DNA of 64,000 bases from Bacteroidia bacterium (GTDB taxonomy: Bacteria; Bacteroidota; Bacteroidia; J057; JAIXKT01), in NCBI GenBank assembly GCA_026932145.1, contig JAIXKT010000037.1, positions 40,743 to 104,742 on the forward strand, in the 5' to 3' direction. Within the stretch, counting starts at the first letter, position 1. Each line of letters starts with the position of its first letter. The notes under the pieces are model-generated. The model was not told the origin of the DNA. It saw nothing but the letters and a program-made list of their open reading frames with translations, and ran no database searches. A program made the position numbers and the translations under genes. Shown in pieces: positions 34,207 through 42,974 of this stretch.

Positions 34207-35370
34207 GTGCGTATAATATTTTGTTGGCTGTGTTTTATCTGTTTTGGCAAACAGATTTATTGTCAAGGTATTTTAGATAAAGGACTTGATACTGTTCGTA
34301 CGCGGAAGCCCCCAGCACATGACCGTTGTGCGCAGGCAGTTCCCTTAGAGTTTGGTCAATGGCGTTGGCATGAATCCAATGAATTTGCTACTGTTGGCCC
34401 AGCTATAGAAACCCCCAAAGCAATCCCTTACTCCTGTATTAAAACATTTGAAAACGACCTGTGGTATCGTTTTAGCTCTGGAAATCACTTGTTTGCAGAA
34501 ATCACCATTGTACATCATCTCTGTAATACCCCTGCCGGAATGCAGGCAATTCTTATTGAAAATCTTACTTGTCATAATCAACAGCATAAATATCTTGCTT
34601 GCTCTAATTTAGAATCAACAGACACCATTAAATTATTTGCTGCACTAAAGCCGCAAACAAGCTACTTATTATACTTAGATGGTTTTGACGGCACCATTTG
34701 CGATTTCTCCATTTACCTAAATTCTCCCCTACATCCCAACGTAACTCCGGCAGACCTTCAATATCTTAAATATGACTTTCAAGATAACCCAACAGCCGGC
34801 TGGCAACCCAACTACCAAACAGAATTTCTAAATAACTACACCCAATTTTTGATACAAGATAATGAAATACAAGATATTGCATACTATTTGTTGGAAGTAA
34901 CCACAGATACTATGCTTGGTTTTTGGGAGATTACGGCGGCTCATATTCCGCAGGAAATTACGGCAGAAAAAAAACGATTCTTCAACTTGATTCCCGGTAA
35001 GGCAGGCTCTGCACCCGGCGTTCGCTACTGTTTTCGCATCGTTAGAATCTCTAAAAACTACGAAAAACAAATTTCTCCAATCATTTGCCCAGAAACGCAG
35101 CCGCCAATAGAAGACTTCCATTTGGGAATACCAAAATTCAACCCGCAAACAAAACAATATGATTATCTGTATATTATAAGAAAAAAACAAGATTACACAA
35201 TTAGCCTGGAAGATGAAACAGGAAAAGTGATGAAGCAAGTTTTATTAAAAAAAGAACCGACAGGGCACGCTAACGGAAGTGTTAATATCAGCCAATATCC
35301 TCCAGGAAACTATTACCTCAAAATGTATCACGAACCCAAAAGATATTTTAAATATTTACTGACAGAGTAG
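34207..35370 (+). CDS. Secreted protein with T9SS-like C-terminal region, function unknown
   Basis: 387 residues from the GTG at 34207; a TTG at 34198 overlaps the -7 box. The signal peptide runs to about YCQG. The mature part has a Cys-containing beta-sandwich-like region (DRCAQAVPLEFGQWRWHESNEFATVG ... DLWYRFSSG), reminiscent of the T9SS-associated pre-peptidase-like domains in which CxxA-P-x precedes DLWYRF. A central Ig/FN3-like part and a C-terminal beta-strand region end GNYYLKMYHEPKRYFKYLLTE, which resembles a T9SS type A sorting domain. I infer a surface-exported protein; no enzymatic motif is visible. The gene stands alone. Confidence 0.6.
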   Translation: MRIIFCWLCFICFGKQIYCQGILDKGLDTVRTRKPPAHDRCAQAVPLEFGQWRWHESNEFATVGPAIETPKAIPYSCIKTFENDLWYRFSSGNHLFAEITIVHHLCNTPAGMQAILIENLTCHNQQHKYLACSNLESTDTIKLFAALKPQTSYLLYLDGFDGTICDFSIYLNSPLHPNVTPADLQYLKYDFQDNPTAGWQPNYQTEFLNNYTQFLIQDNEIQDIAYYLLEVTTDTMLGFWEITAAHIPQEITAEKKRFFNLIPGKAGSAPGVRYCFRIVRISKNYEKQISPIICPETQPPIEDFHLGIPKFNPQTKQYDYLYIIRKKQDYTISLEDETGKVMKQVLLKKEPTGHANGSVNISQYPPGNYYLKMYHEPKRYFKYLLTE

Positions 35371-35428
35371 GTTTTTAAAATCGTTTAATACATAATTACT
35401 TAATAATCAGATTTTTGTGAAAGTTTAA

Positions 35429-35457
35429 TTGACTTATTCCGATAATTATTAACTTTG
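35429..35457 (+). promoter_or_regulatory. rpoZ-coaBC-porD promoter
   Basis: TTG at 35429-35431, an 18-base gap, then TAACTTTG at 35450-35457. The ATG of rpoZ begins six bases later, so the transcript would be nearly leaderless. Confidence 0.55.
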
Positions 35458-35463
35458 CGGTTT

Positions 35464-35763
35464 ATGAAAGAGGAACTACTGAAAATCTCCCCACAGAATT
35501 TAACGGAACTTACCGCAAAAACAGACAATATCTACAAGTCTGTAACTATAATTGCAAAGCGGGCAAATCAAGTTTCAAGCAAAATGAAGGCAGAACTCAT
35601 GGAGAAGTTATCTGACTTTGCCCCGTCTGGAGACAGTATGGAGGAAATTTCCGAAAATAGAGAGCAAATTGAAATCTCTAAGTTTTATGAGGGGTTATCA
35701 AAGCCTACCCTAATTGCGCTGCGTGAATTTTTAGATAACAAGATAGAAGTAACGGAGCTGTAA
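35464..35763 (+). CDS. rpoZ: RNA polymerase omega subunit, Bacteroidota type
   Basis: 99 residues from the ATG at 35464; a TTG at 35455 lies inside the -7 box. The helical segments NIYKSVTIIAKRANQVSSKMKAELMEKLSDF and EQIEISKFYEGLSKPTLIALREFLDNKIEV match the divergent omega subunits of this phylum, in which the KR-AxQ core replaces the longer enterobacterial omega. Omega supports assembly of the beta-prime subunit. The gene order omega-coaBC-DUF4835 is conserved in Bacteroidota and supports the call. Confidence 0.82.
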   Translation: MKEELLKISPQNLTELTAKTDNIYKSVTIIAKRANQVSSKMKAELMEKLSDFAPSGDSMEEISENREQIEISKFYEGLSKPTLIALREFLDNKIEVTEL

Positions 35764-35766
35764 CTT

Positions 35767-36954
35767 GTGTTAGCTGGTAAGCGTGTTGTATTGGGAGTTA
35801 CTGGCAGCATAGCTGCCTATAAGTCTGTATTTTTAGTTCGTTTATTGCAGCAGGCTGGTGCAGTAGTTCGGGTGGTGATGACATCCGCAGCCGCCAAGTT
35901 TATTGCACCACTTACATTTCGCACGTTGACCCGTGAGCCGGTGATGGTGGACTTGTGGGATGACCAATTCAGTTGGTCTCACCACGTTCAATTAGGGCTT
36001 TGGGCAGAGGTAGTGTTAATAGCCCCCTGCACCGTCAATACAATAGCGAAAATAACAACCGGTTTGTGTGAAGATGCCGTCTCTGCCGTTTGTTATACTA
36101 CCCAAGCTCCGGTAGTTATCGCGCCGGCTATGGATAGAGAAATGCACAACCACCCCAAAACACAAGCAAATTTAGCAGAACTCACACAACGCGGCTGCAC
36201 CATTATAGATGCGGAAACAGGCTACCTCGCAAGCGGCTTAGAAGGCGCAGGCAGAATGGCAGAACCCGAAGATATTATCGAACAATTAGAACAAATTCTT
36301 GCTGACCATAAGCTTACCGCTAAAAAAATACTGATAACCGCTGGGCCAACCCAAGAATCATTAGACCCAGTTAGGTTTATCTCAAATCATTCCAGCGGGA
36401 AAATGGGCTTCGCCTTAGCCCGTGCCGCCCGAAACTTAGGCGCAGCAGTTACGTTGGTTTCCGGACCAGTAACCCTAAAAATACCCAAAAATATTAACCA
36501 CCAGCAAGTTACAACAGCCCAAGAAATGTTTGAAACTGTTACAACACAGCAAAATCAATATGACATCATCATCATGTGCGCCGCAGTAGCAGATTACCGA
36601 CCGGAAACAACAGCAACCCAAAAAGTAAAAAAAAATCAGGACGAATGGACTATCCGACTCATTAAAAACCCAGATATTTTGCTACACTTAGGCCAACATA
36701 AACCAGCAAACCAAAAGCTAATCGGGTTCGCATTGGAAACGACAGACGAAATAAAACACGCTCACGAAAAAATGATTCGAAAAAACCTAAATATGATTGT
36801 ACTAAACTCCCTCAACACCCCCAACGCCGGATTCGGATACGATACAAATGCAGTAACTTTACTATTTCCAAGTAATATAAGTAAATCATTTTCAGTAGAT
36901 TCCAAACAAAAATTAGCTTATGAAATTCTTTTGGAAATCACAAACTTGGATTAA
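35767..36954 (+). CDS. coaBC: Phosphopantothenoylcysteine synthetase/decarboxylase
   Basis: Catalyses two steps of coenzyme A synthesis. 395 residues from a GTG three bases after rpoZ. The flavin-dependent CoaC domain has GVTGSIAAYKS, the active His in SWSHHVQLG, PAMDREM and GYLASGLEGAGRM. The CoaB domain begins ITAGPTQESLDPVRFISNHSSGKMG and contains KVKKN, which binds the acyl phosphate intermediate. Two motif positions differ from the E. coli enzyme (PAMN to PAMD; LACG to LASG), discussed in the findings. The reaction partner coaE is also in the window at 37884-38492. The gene overlaps the next one by 35 bases. Confidence 0.95.
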   Translation: MLAGKRVVLGVTGSIAAYKSVFLVRLLQQAGAVVRVVMTSAAAKFIAPLTFRTLTREPVMVDLWDDQFSWSHHVQLGLWAEVVLIAPCTVNTIAKITTGLCEDAVSAVCYTTQAPVVIAPAMDREMHNHPKTQANLAELTQRGCTIIDAETGYLASGLEGAGRMAEPEDIIEQLEQILADHKLTAKKILITAGPTQESLDPVRFISNHSSGKMGFALARAARNLGAAVTLVSGPVTLKIPKNINHQQVTTAQEMFETVTTQQNQYDIIIMCAAVADYRPETTATQKVKKNQDEWTIRLIKNPDILLHLGQHKPANQKLIGFALETTDEIKHAHEKMIRKNLNMIVLNSLNTPNAGFGYDTNAVTLLFPSNISKSFSVDSKQKLAYEILLEITNLD

Positions 36955-37843
36955 GTTTCTTCTGTTGGCGGTAGTTAGCTTTCATAATGCTTTTGCCCAA
37001 GAACTAAACTGCCGGGTAAACGTACTCACACCAAATATTCAAGGAGTTGATAGGTCTGTATTCACTCAGTTTCAGCAAGATATTACCCAATATATCAATA
37101 ACCGCCGCTGGACCAACGACCGCTATGACGAATACGAAAAAATAAAATGCTCTTTTACCATAACCATTACCGCGCTTCCCTCATCCGACCGATTTGAAGG
37201 AACTATCCAAGTTCAGGTTATACGCCCTGCCCTGAATAGCACCTATGAAACTGTCATTTTTAACTTGATGGACAAAGACTTTAGGGTAAACTATGTGCCG
37301 TTTCAGGTCTTAGAATACTCAGAAAATACGTATCTCAATAATCTAACATCCATTCTGAATTTCTATGCCAACTTAGTTTTGGCAGCAGATTATGACTGTA
37401 TGTCCCTTAAAGGCGGAAGTCCTTATTTTGAACGCTGCCGAAACATCGTTAATTTGGCCAATAATTCATCCGAAAGAGGCTGGCGTGCCGCTGATGACGG
37501 CCAAAATAGAAACCGTTATTGGTTTCTGGAAAATTTAACCAATAATTCTTACGCCGCAATTCATGGTATTCTCTATAAATACCATCGAGAAGGAATTGAT
37601 AAAATGGAAAACGATGTAAACTTAGGCCGATCAAAAATATTAGATGCTTTACTTGACCTACAAAAGTTATTTATCCAAAACCCAAACCTATATTTCGTTC
37701 AGGTATTTAATGAAACCAAAAGCCAAGAACTTATCGGAATATTCAGCAAAGCTACTCCCGGAGAAAAACAACAATTTCTTCGGATAATGACCCAAATTGA
37801 CCCCTCAAATCTCAATAACTACAACAATATTCTGAAAGAATAA
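36920..37843 (+). CDS. porD: PorD-like (DUF4835) T9SS-associated protein
   Basis: 307 residues beginning inside coaBC (35-base overlap), with a signal peptide ending NAFAQ. The mature protein begins ELNCRVNVLTPNIQGVDRSVFTQFQQDITQYINNRRW, the characteristic DUF4835 start (E-L-x-C/A-x-V-x-x-x-x-x-x-I-Q-x-x-D/N). DYDCMSLKGGSPYFERCRNIVNLAN and the FN-E-TKSQELIGIFSKA end are also family-typical. It is annotated as PorD in T9SS catalogues; the family is needed for or associated with T9SS in some members, but its biochemical role is not settled. Overlapping start and conserved synteny support the call. Confidence 0.8.
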   Translation: MKFFWKSQTWIKFLLLAVVSFHNAFAQELNCRVNVLTPNIQGVDRSVFTQFQQDITQYINNRRWTNDRYDEYEKIKCSFTITITALPSSDRFEGTIQVQVIRPALNSTYETVIFNLMDKDFRVNYVPFQVLEYSENTYLNNLTSILNFYANLVLAADYDCMSLKGGSPYFERCRNIVNLANNSSERGWRAADDGQNRNRYWFLENLTNNSYAAIHGILYKYHREGIDKMENDVNLGRSKILDALLDLQKLFIQNPNLYFVQVFNETKSQELIGIFSKATPGEKQQFLRIMTQIDPSNLNNYNNILKE

Positions 37844-37844
37844 C

Positions 37845-37889
37845 AGTTTTTTCTGTTGAAAAAACACAATAACTACTTATAAGTTATTG
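37845..37889. terminator. Convergent terminator region between porD and coaE
   Basis: Two stems are possible. For minus-strand coaE, CAATAACT (37867-37874) pairs with AGTTATTG (37882-37889), overlapping its stop codon, followed on the minus strand by six T. For plus-strand porD, GTTTTTTC (37846-37853) pairs with GAAAAAAC (37858-37865). This looks like a compact bidirectional terminator. Confidence 0.6.
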
Positions 37890-38492
37890 ATTGCCAGTAA
37901 TTTTTTGAAATTCTATCTGTAAAGCATCATAAATTTGAGGTAAAATAAGGGATTTCCCATCATTATAGATGGTGAAGTCTGCTCGATAAATCTTTTCTGA
38001 GTCTGGAATTTGGCGGTTTATCCGAAGATAGATTTCTGCTTCTGAAAGGCTATCTCTGGTTTTAATCCGCTGAATACGAATACGTTGTGGGGCATATACG
38101 ACCCACACAGAATCAACGCCCGAATTGGCACCGGCTTCATATAAAATAGCTGCTTCTTTGAAAATCAAAATCTTACCTAATTCGGATTGCTCTCGTTTCC
38201 AATCTTCAAAATCCGCTATCGTTACGGGGTGCACTATCTGATTCAGTAACTTTAGCTTCTCAGGATTTGAAAAAACCTGTTGGGCTAACCAAATTCTGTT
38301 TAAAGTTCCTTGTCCGTCAAATACATTTTCTCCAAAAGTCACAAATAACTGTTCTCGAACCTGCGGATGGTGGTTGCTAAGCCATTTTGCCCGAGCATCT
38401 GCATCATATACCGGATAAGAAATTGACTTCAAAATAATAGAAACCAATGATTTACCACTGCCAATCCCGCCTGTAATCCCAATACTATACAT
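37884..38492 (-). CDS. coaE: Dephospho-CoA kinase
   Basis: Phosphorylates dephospho-CoA, the last step of CoA synthesis. 202 residues with the P-loop GITGGIGSGKSLV at 5-17, the substrate motif PVYDADARAKWL and the LID-like segment RIQRIKTRDSLSEAEIYLRINRQIP. All are intact and the length is usual. It is convergent with porD and is probably monocistronic. Together with coaBC it places two CoA steps in this stretch. Confidence 0.95.
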   Translation of the reverse strand: MYSIGITGGIGSGKSLVSIILKSISYPVYDADARAKWLSNHHPQVREQLFVTFGENVFDGQGTLNRIWLAQQVFSNPEKLKLLNQIVHPVTIADFEDWKREQSELGKILIFKEAAILYEAGANSGVDSVWVVYAPQRIRIQRIKTRDSLSEAEIYLRINRQIPDSEKIYRADFTIYNDGKSLILPQIYDALQIEFQKITGNQ

Positions 38493-38640
38493 ACCTAAAA
38501 GGTAACGGCAAAGTTAAAAAGACAAAACAATATTGGGAATCAATAAAATATAGAAATAGTAACTCTCTCAATGGGAACTGGCTTTTAGTTACTTTTGTAG
38601 TAAAGCTAAAGAGCTATATATCCTAATTTTAGCTAATCTA

Positions 38641-38648
38641 TAATTTTG
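38641..38648 (+). promoter_or_regulatory. -7 box of the metallochaperone gene
   Basis: TAATTTTG matches TAnnTTTG and ends seven bases before the ATG at 38656. The -33 element is weak. Confidence 0.45.
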
Positions 38649-38655
38649 TAATGTA

Positions 38656-38871
38656 ATGGGAAACAGAGAATTTCGATTTAAAACAAATATTAACTGCGGG
38701 GGCTGTGTGTCATCCGTAAAGCCTCATTTGGATGGCGCAAAGGGTATTTTTGAGTGGAAAGTAGATACAACCGCAAAAGAAAAAATACTCACGGTAAAAA
38801 CCAGCGAACTCACCCAAGAGCAAATAATGGAAATTGTACAAAAAGCAGGTTTTAAGATAGAATTATATTGA
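38656..38871 (+). CDS. Heavy-metal-associated (HMA) domain metallochaperone
   Basis: 71 residues forming one ferredoxin-like HMA domain. The metal motif is NCGGCV (Cys14, Cys17), in the usual first-loop position, followed by HLDGAKGIFEWKVD and a C-terminal QEQIMEIVQKAGF helix. Such proteins carry Cu(I) (or Zn) to P-type ATPases or regulators in the cytoplasm. No P-type ATPase lies nearby. The residue before the motif is Asn rather than the usual Met-x-Cys, so copper specificity is not assured. A hairpin terminator follows. Confidence 0.87.
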   Translation: MGNREFRFKTNINCGGCVSSVKPHLDGAKGIFEWKVDTTAKEKILTVKTSELTQEQIMEIVQKAGFKIELY

Positions 38872-38937
38872 GAAACATTCAGTTATAGGTGTTTCACTGT
38901 CTATAACATTACTGGCTGTAACAAAACTTCTAAATAT

Positions 38938-38985
38938 TAAGAGTGGCGGATTTTAAAATCTGCCACTCTTATGAGCGTTTTTTTT
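38938..38985. terminator. Strong terminator after the metallochaperone gene
   Basis: A 17-bp stem, nearly perfect (38938-38954 with 38955-38971, one G-T pair; arm TAAGAGTGGCGGATTTT), is followed by TGAGCG and then eight T at 38978-38985. It lies between a plus-strand gene and convergent ahcY and could serve both. Confidence 0.75.
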
Positions 38986-39012
38986 ACGTGAATTAAAACT
39001 TACTTTTAGCTA

Positions 39013-40323
39013 TTAGTAGCGATAAGTATCTGATTTAAAGGGGCCACTTACCGGAACTCCGATGTAGCTTGCTTGGTCTGAAGTAAGGGTATCAAGTTCT
39101 ACACCAATTTTAGCTAAGTGCAATCTGGCTACTTTTTCATCTAAATGTTTCGGAAGTGTATAAACTTTTTTCTCGTATTGTTTGTGGTTGTTCCAGAGTT
39201 CTATTTGGGCAAGTACTTGATTAGAGAAAGAGTTAGACATCACAAAAGAAGGGTGTCCGGTGGCACAGCCTAAGTTTACCAAGCGACCTTCTGCCAATAG
39301 AATAAGTTCTTTTCCCTCAACGTTGTAAATATCTACCTGTGGTTTTACGGTTATTTTGGTGTGTCCGTAATGGGTATTAAGCCAAGCTACGTCAATTTCG
39401 GTATCGAAATGGCCGATGTTGCAGATGATAGCTTTGTCTTTTACGCTTTTGAAGTGGCGTTCTTGAAGTACGTCTTTGTTTCCGGTGGCGGTAACGATGA
39501 TGTCAGCAAGTGGGGCTGCTTTGTCCATTTTTAGAACCTGATAACCGTCCATAGCAGCTTGAAGCGCGCAGATTGGGTCTATTTCTGTAACGATAACTCG
39601 GGCACCTGCACCTCTTAATGAAGCGGCAGAACCTTTTCCTACATCTCCGTATCCGGCAACGACGGCTACTTTACCGGCCATCATGATGTCGGTAGCTCTG
39701 CGGATAGCATCTACTAAACTTTCTTTGCAGCCGTATTTGTTGTCAAACTTAGATTTGGTTACGGAATCATTAACGTTAATGCAGGGTAGCGGTAAAGTAC
39801 CTTTGGTTTCGCGCTCATGTAGGCGCAGCACACCCGTTGTAGTTTCTTCGGAAATCCCGCGAACATGCTGAATTAGCTCTGGATATTTGTCTAAAACAAC
39901 ATTAGATAGGTCGCCTCCGTCATCTAAAATCATGTTGAGCGGCTTTCTATCTGGGCCAAAAAAGAGGGTTTGTTCAATGCACCAGTCGTATTCTTCGATA
40001 GTCATACCTTTCCATGCAAATACCGGGATTCCGGCAGCAGCAATAGCAGCAGCCGCATGATCTTGGGTAGAGAAAATATTACAAGATGACCATTGAACCT
40101 CTGCGCCTAAGTCCCGTAAGGTCTCTATCAAAACAGATGTCTGGATAGTCATGTGCAAACAACCGGCTATACGTGCACCTTTGAGCGGCTGGCTCGCTTT
40201 GTACTCTTCACGAATAGCCATTAAACCAGGCATCTCAGCTTCAGCTAACCGAATTTCTTTTCTGCCCCAATCTGCCAAAGTAATATCCTTTACTTTGTAT
40301 GGAAATACTTCTGTTTTTAACAT
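39013..40323 (-). CDS. ahcY: Adenosylhomocysteinase
   Basis: Hydrolyses S-adenosylhomocysteine to homocysteine and adenosine, completing the methyl cycle begun by metK. 436 residues. It shows [20 protein letters not shown], the NAD-binding [27 protein letters not shown] segment, the DGGDL active-site region and the C-terminal motif [27 protein letters not shown]. All signature residues are present and the length is typical. It has its own upstream AT-rich region with TATTTTTG boxes on the minus strand. Confidence 0.97.
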   Translation of the reverse strand: MLKTEVFPYKVKDITLADWGRKEIRLAEAEMPGLMAIREEYKASQPLKGARIAGCLHMTIQTSVLIETLRDLGAEVQWSSCNIFSTQDHAAAAIAAAGIPVFAWKGMTIEEYDWCIEQTLFFGPDRKPLNMILDDGGDLSNVVLDKYPELIQHVRGISEETTTGVLRLHERETKGTLPLPCINVNDSVTKSKFDNKYGCKESLVDAIRRATDIMMAGKVAVVAGYGDVGKGSAASLRGAGARVIVTEIDPICALQAAMDGYQVLKMDKAAPLADIIVTATGNKDVLQERHFKSVKDKAIICNIGHFDTEIDVAWLNTHYGHTKITVKPQVDIYNVEGKELILLAEGRLVNLGCATGHPSFVMSNSFSNQVLAQIELWNNHKQYEKKVYTLPKHLDEKVARLHLAKIGVELDTLTSDQASYIGVPVSGPFKSDTYRY

Positions 40324-40352
40324 ACTTGTTATCTAAAAATTAAATGACACCG

Positions 40353-40360
40353 CAAAAATA
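40353..40360 (-). promoter_or_regulatory. -7 box of the ahcY promoter
   Basis: TATTTTTG on the minus strand (plus-strand CAAAAATA), 29 bases before the ahcY ATG. A second identical box overlaps upstream at 40361-40368. Clear -33 elements are not seen. Confidence 0.45.
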
Positions 40361-40749
40361 CAAAAATAAATATTAGAAACAACTATTTTAAAGAACAAAA
40401 TATAATTTTGGCTTATTAAAACCCGATAGTTTATCTCTTTTTAGATAGAAAAATATTTTTAAATAGTTTTAAAATTTAATAATAAATTATTAAAATCAGA
40501 TTATTACTAAAATTATTATTTTTGTATTCTAAATAAATTTTTATGAATAAAAATAATTTTATTCATAAAATTATTTTAACTACCAATATAGTGTTTAAAA
40601 AAGGGGCTTTATTGGGTGTTTTTTTGGCAGTAAATTTTATTTACAGTTAAAATTGCAGCTTAATTTTATTGTTTATATTTTGTAGATAATGATTTTCTCG
40701 TTATCACGTCATAGGTAATAGTTTTGCAAGCGATAAAAGTGTTTATAGT
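40361..40749. other. AT-rich divergent intergenic region with palindrome
   Basis: About 390 bases between ahcY (minus) and the DUF4494 gene (plus). It is extremely A/T-rich. It contains a TATTTTTG box at 40517-40524 (plus strand) and a long inverted repeat at 40539-40570. I see no gene, tRNA or known riboswitch. Confidence 0.5.
40539..40570. repeat. 14-bp perfect inverted repeat
   Basis: TTTTATGAATAAAA (40539-40552) and TTTTATTCATAAAA (40557-40570) flank a 4-base spacer. It lies 15 bases downstream of the plus-strand TATTTTTG box. It could be an operator or an RNA hairpin; function unknown. Confidence 0.75.
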
Positions 40750-41241
40750 ATGGCTACTTGGTATTTAAGTAAGGTTCGTTATCTGCGTGAGGTTGAGGGG
40801 AAGGGTATTCGGCCGGTAACGGAGCATTTTCTCATGGATTCTGTTTCTTTTTCGGATGCAGAAGCGCGTGTGTATGCGGAACTTAGCCCTACAATATCCG
40901 AATTTGTGATTACCGGAGTTTCAAAAACCAAATACCAAGAAATATTTCCCTATGAAGGCATCGGCTTTTGGTATCGTTGTAAAATTGTGTACAAAACTTA
41001 TGATGAAGCTACCGGCAAGGAAAATCGTGTGCAGCAATTAGTGTTGCTTAATGCTGCGGATATTCGTCAGGTCTATGATAGAATTACAGACCAACTACAA
41101 GGTACTACTTTAGAATATGAAATAACCGAAGTTGTAAAAAGCCCAATTGTGGAAGTATATCCTTACAATCCGGCGGAAGAGACAACAGAACCGGAACTAT
41201 CCTCAAATAATATCGGCACAGTTCAAGATTTAGAGTCATGA
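40750..41241 (+). CDS. DUF4494-family protein
   Basis: 163 residues with the start WYLSKVRYLREVEGKGIRPVTEHFLMDSVSFSDAEARVYAEL, characteristic of the Bacteroidota-restricted DUF4494 family (WY-x-x-K-V-R-Y ... V-T-E-x-Y-L-V-D-A-x-S-F-T-E-A-E). No catalytic motif or membrane segment is visible. The function is unknown; members are small cytoplasmic proteins. Its stop overlaps the ATGATG start of ispF by 4 bases, implying translational coupling. Confidence 0.85.
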   Translation: MATWYLSKVRYLREVEGKGIRPVTEHFLMDSVSFSDAEARVYAELSPTISEFVITGVSKTKYQEIFPYEGIGFWYRCKIVYKTYDEATGKENRVQQLVLLNAADIRQVYDRITDQLQGTTLEYEITEVVKSPIVEVYPYNPAEETTEPELSSNNIGTVQDLES

Positions 41242-41741
41242 TGATTTCTGAAACAGGTTTTCCATTTAGGATTGGTTTTGGCTACGATGTTCACCGGTTA
41301 GTTTCCGGTCGAAAGTTGATTTTGGGTGGCGTTGAGATTCCCTTTTCGCTGGGTTTAGACGGCCATTCTGATGCTGACGTACTGCTGCACGCCATTTGTG
41401 ATGCTGTTTTAGGGTCGTTAGCATTACGAGATATTGGCTATCATTTTCCAAACACTGATTCTGGCTGGAAAGATATTGCTTCAACATTTTTACTGCGCAC
41501 TTGCGTGAGCAAAGTAGCGGCATTGAATTACGCCATTGGAAATATTGATGCTACAATCATAGCCGAAGAGCCTAAAATTAATCCATTTATCACTGATATG
41601 CAGCAGGTTATCGCAGATTGTTGTGGCCTTCAGCCGGGTCAGGTTTCTATTAAGGCAACGACACAGGAAAGATTGGGTTTTGAGGGCAGAAAAGAAGGAA
41701 TTTGCGCCCATGCAGTTGCGCTTGTTTATAGAATTCATTAA
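41238..41741 (+). CDS. ispF: 2-C-methyl-D-erythritol 2,4-cyclodiphosphate synthase
   Basis: Fifth enzyme of the MEP isoprenoid pathway. 167 residues. Zinc ligands appear in GFGYDVHRL (Asp and His), and the substrate loop LGLDGHSDADVLLHAICDA and ALRDIGYHFPNTD are intact. The C-terminal ATTQERLGFEGRKEGICAHAVAL segment, which holds the CDP site, is complete. It starts with ATGATG overlapping the DUF4494 stop. Length and motifs are typical. Confidence 0.96.
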   Translation: MMISETGFPFRIGFGYDVHRLVSGRKLILGGVEIPFSLGLDGHSDADVLLHAICDAVLGSLALRDIGYHFPNTDSGWKDIASTFLLRTCVSKVAALNYAIGNIDATIIAEEPKINPFITDMQQVIADCCGLQPGQVSIKATTQERLGFEGRKEGICAHAVALVYRIH

Positions 41742-41813
41742 TTCACATAGTCCAAAATCATACTTTTCGGGTTTCGTTCATAACTTCATGTGCTAATTCC
41801 GGTGATACTCTAA

Positions 41814-41821
41814 TACTTTTG
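41814..41821 (+). promoter_or_regulatory. -7 box of the dnaX promoter
   Basis: TACTTTTG matches TAnnTTTG and ends four bases before the dnaX GTG start, so the transcript could be leaderless. Confidence 0.35.
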
Positions 41822-41825
41822 TTTT

Positions 41826-42974
41826 GTGGAATCATTTGTGGTTTCTGCCCGAAAGTATCGCCCGGGCACATTTGAGACTGTTGTAGGTCAGGGTCATGTT
41901 ACCAACACTTTGCGGAACGCTTTACTTTTAAAGCAGTTACCTCATGCGTTTTTATTTTGTGGCCCTCGTGGAGTGGGCAAAACGACTTGTGCCCGAATCT
42001 TAGCCAAATCTGTTAATTGCAGCCAACTAAGTAATAGCGGTGAACCTTGTAATGAGTGTGAGTCCTGTAAAACCTTTAACGAGGGTCGTTCCTTAAGTAT
42101 TTTTGAGTTAGATGCGGCCTCCAACAACGGCGTTGAAGATATTCGGAATCTCATTGAAAGGCTACGGGTTATTCCGCAGCAGGGTTCAAAGAGCGTTTAT
42201 ATCATTGACGAGGTGCACATGCTCACAACGGCAGCGTTCAACGCTTTTTTAAAAACCCTTGAAGAACCCCCGCCGCACGCCATTTTTATCTTAGCAACTA
42301 CCGAGAAGCAAAAGATACTCCCTACAATATTGTCCCGTTGCCAAAAATTTGAATTTAAACGAATCCGTGTAAATGAAATGGCAACGTATTTGCAAAATAT
42401 TGCAGCCCAAGAAAATATTCCGGCAGAACCTGAAGCCCTACACCTGATTGCCCAAAAAGCAGACGGTGCCCTCAGAGATGCACTCTCTCTATTTGACCAA
42501 ATTGTGAACTTTAGTAATAGAAATATTACCTATGAAATGGTTTTGGAAAACCTAAGTATCTTAGATTATGATTATTACTTCCGAATTGTAGATGCCATTC
42601 AAAACCAAGACCATGAAACTGCTTTACTAACGCTCAATCAAATTGTAGAAAAGGGGTTTGACCTATATTATTTTTTGACGGGCTTAACGGAGCATTTTAG
42701 GAATCTGATTATCGCACAAAGTAGCAAAACAGCTACTATTTTAGATTTTCCAGAAACTGTAACAAAGCGTTTTATGCTGCAAACCAGCTATTTTCCGGGA
42801 ACATTCTGGCTAAATGCACTAAATTTATGCTGGGATTCAGAGCAAAAATACCGCAATGCCGCAAACACAAGACTCCACCTTGAGCTACTGCTCATCAAAT
42901 TGGTCTATTTAAACCAAGCAATTGATGTGGCCATAAATACAGTCATCGAAAAAAAAAAGCCACTGAACAACTAA
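41826..42974 (+). CDS. dnaX: DNA polymerase III clamp-loader subunit, zero-frame gamma-like product
   Basis: 382 residues from a GTG. It begins VVSARKYRPGTFETVVGQ and has the AAA+ P-loop FCGPRGVGKTTCARIL. Zinc-binding cysteines lie in the CNECESC region, Walker B is VYIIDEVHML, the sensor 1 segment is LATTEKQKILPTILSRCQKFEF, and DnaX domain III follows. The frame stops at 42974 shortly after an A10 run, leaving only the ATPase and collar domains; that is the gamma form. The missing tau tail lies in the -1 frame (42959-43522). This subunit loads the sliding clamp and, as tau, binds the replicative helicase and polymerase. Confidence 0.92.
   Translation: MESFVVSARKYRPGTFETVVGQGHVTNTLRNALLLKQLPHAFLFCGPRGVGKTTCARILAKSVNCSQLSNSGEPCNECESCKTFNEGRSLSIFELDAASNNGVEDIRNLIERLRVIPQQGSKSVYIIDEVHMLTTAAFNAFLKTLEEPPPHAIFILATTEKQKILPTILSRCQKFEFKRIRVNEMATYLQNIAAQENIPAEPEALHLIAQKADGALRDALSLFDQIVNFSNRNITYEMVLENLSILDYDYYFRIVDAIQNQDHETALLTLNQIVEKGFDLYYFLTGLTEHFRNLIIAQSSKTATILDFPETVTKRFMLQTSYFPGTFWLNALNLCWDSEQKYRNAANTRLHLELLLIKLVYLNQAIDVAINTVIEKKKPLNN
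42949..42959 (+). promoter_or_regulatory. Slippery A10-G sequence (candidate -1 frameshift or slippage site)
   Basis: Ten consecutive A (42949-42958) followed by G. In the zero frame it reads GAA AAA AAA AAG, so the last seven bases form A AAA AAG, the same heptamer as the E. coli dnaX frameshift site. A 6-bp stem (CGGAAA/TTTCCG, 42981-42998) follows 21 bases later, too far for a typical stimulator. Confidence 0.7.
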
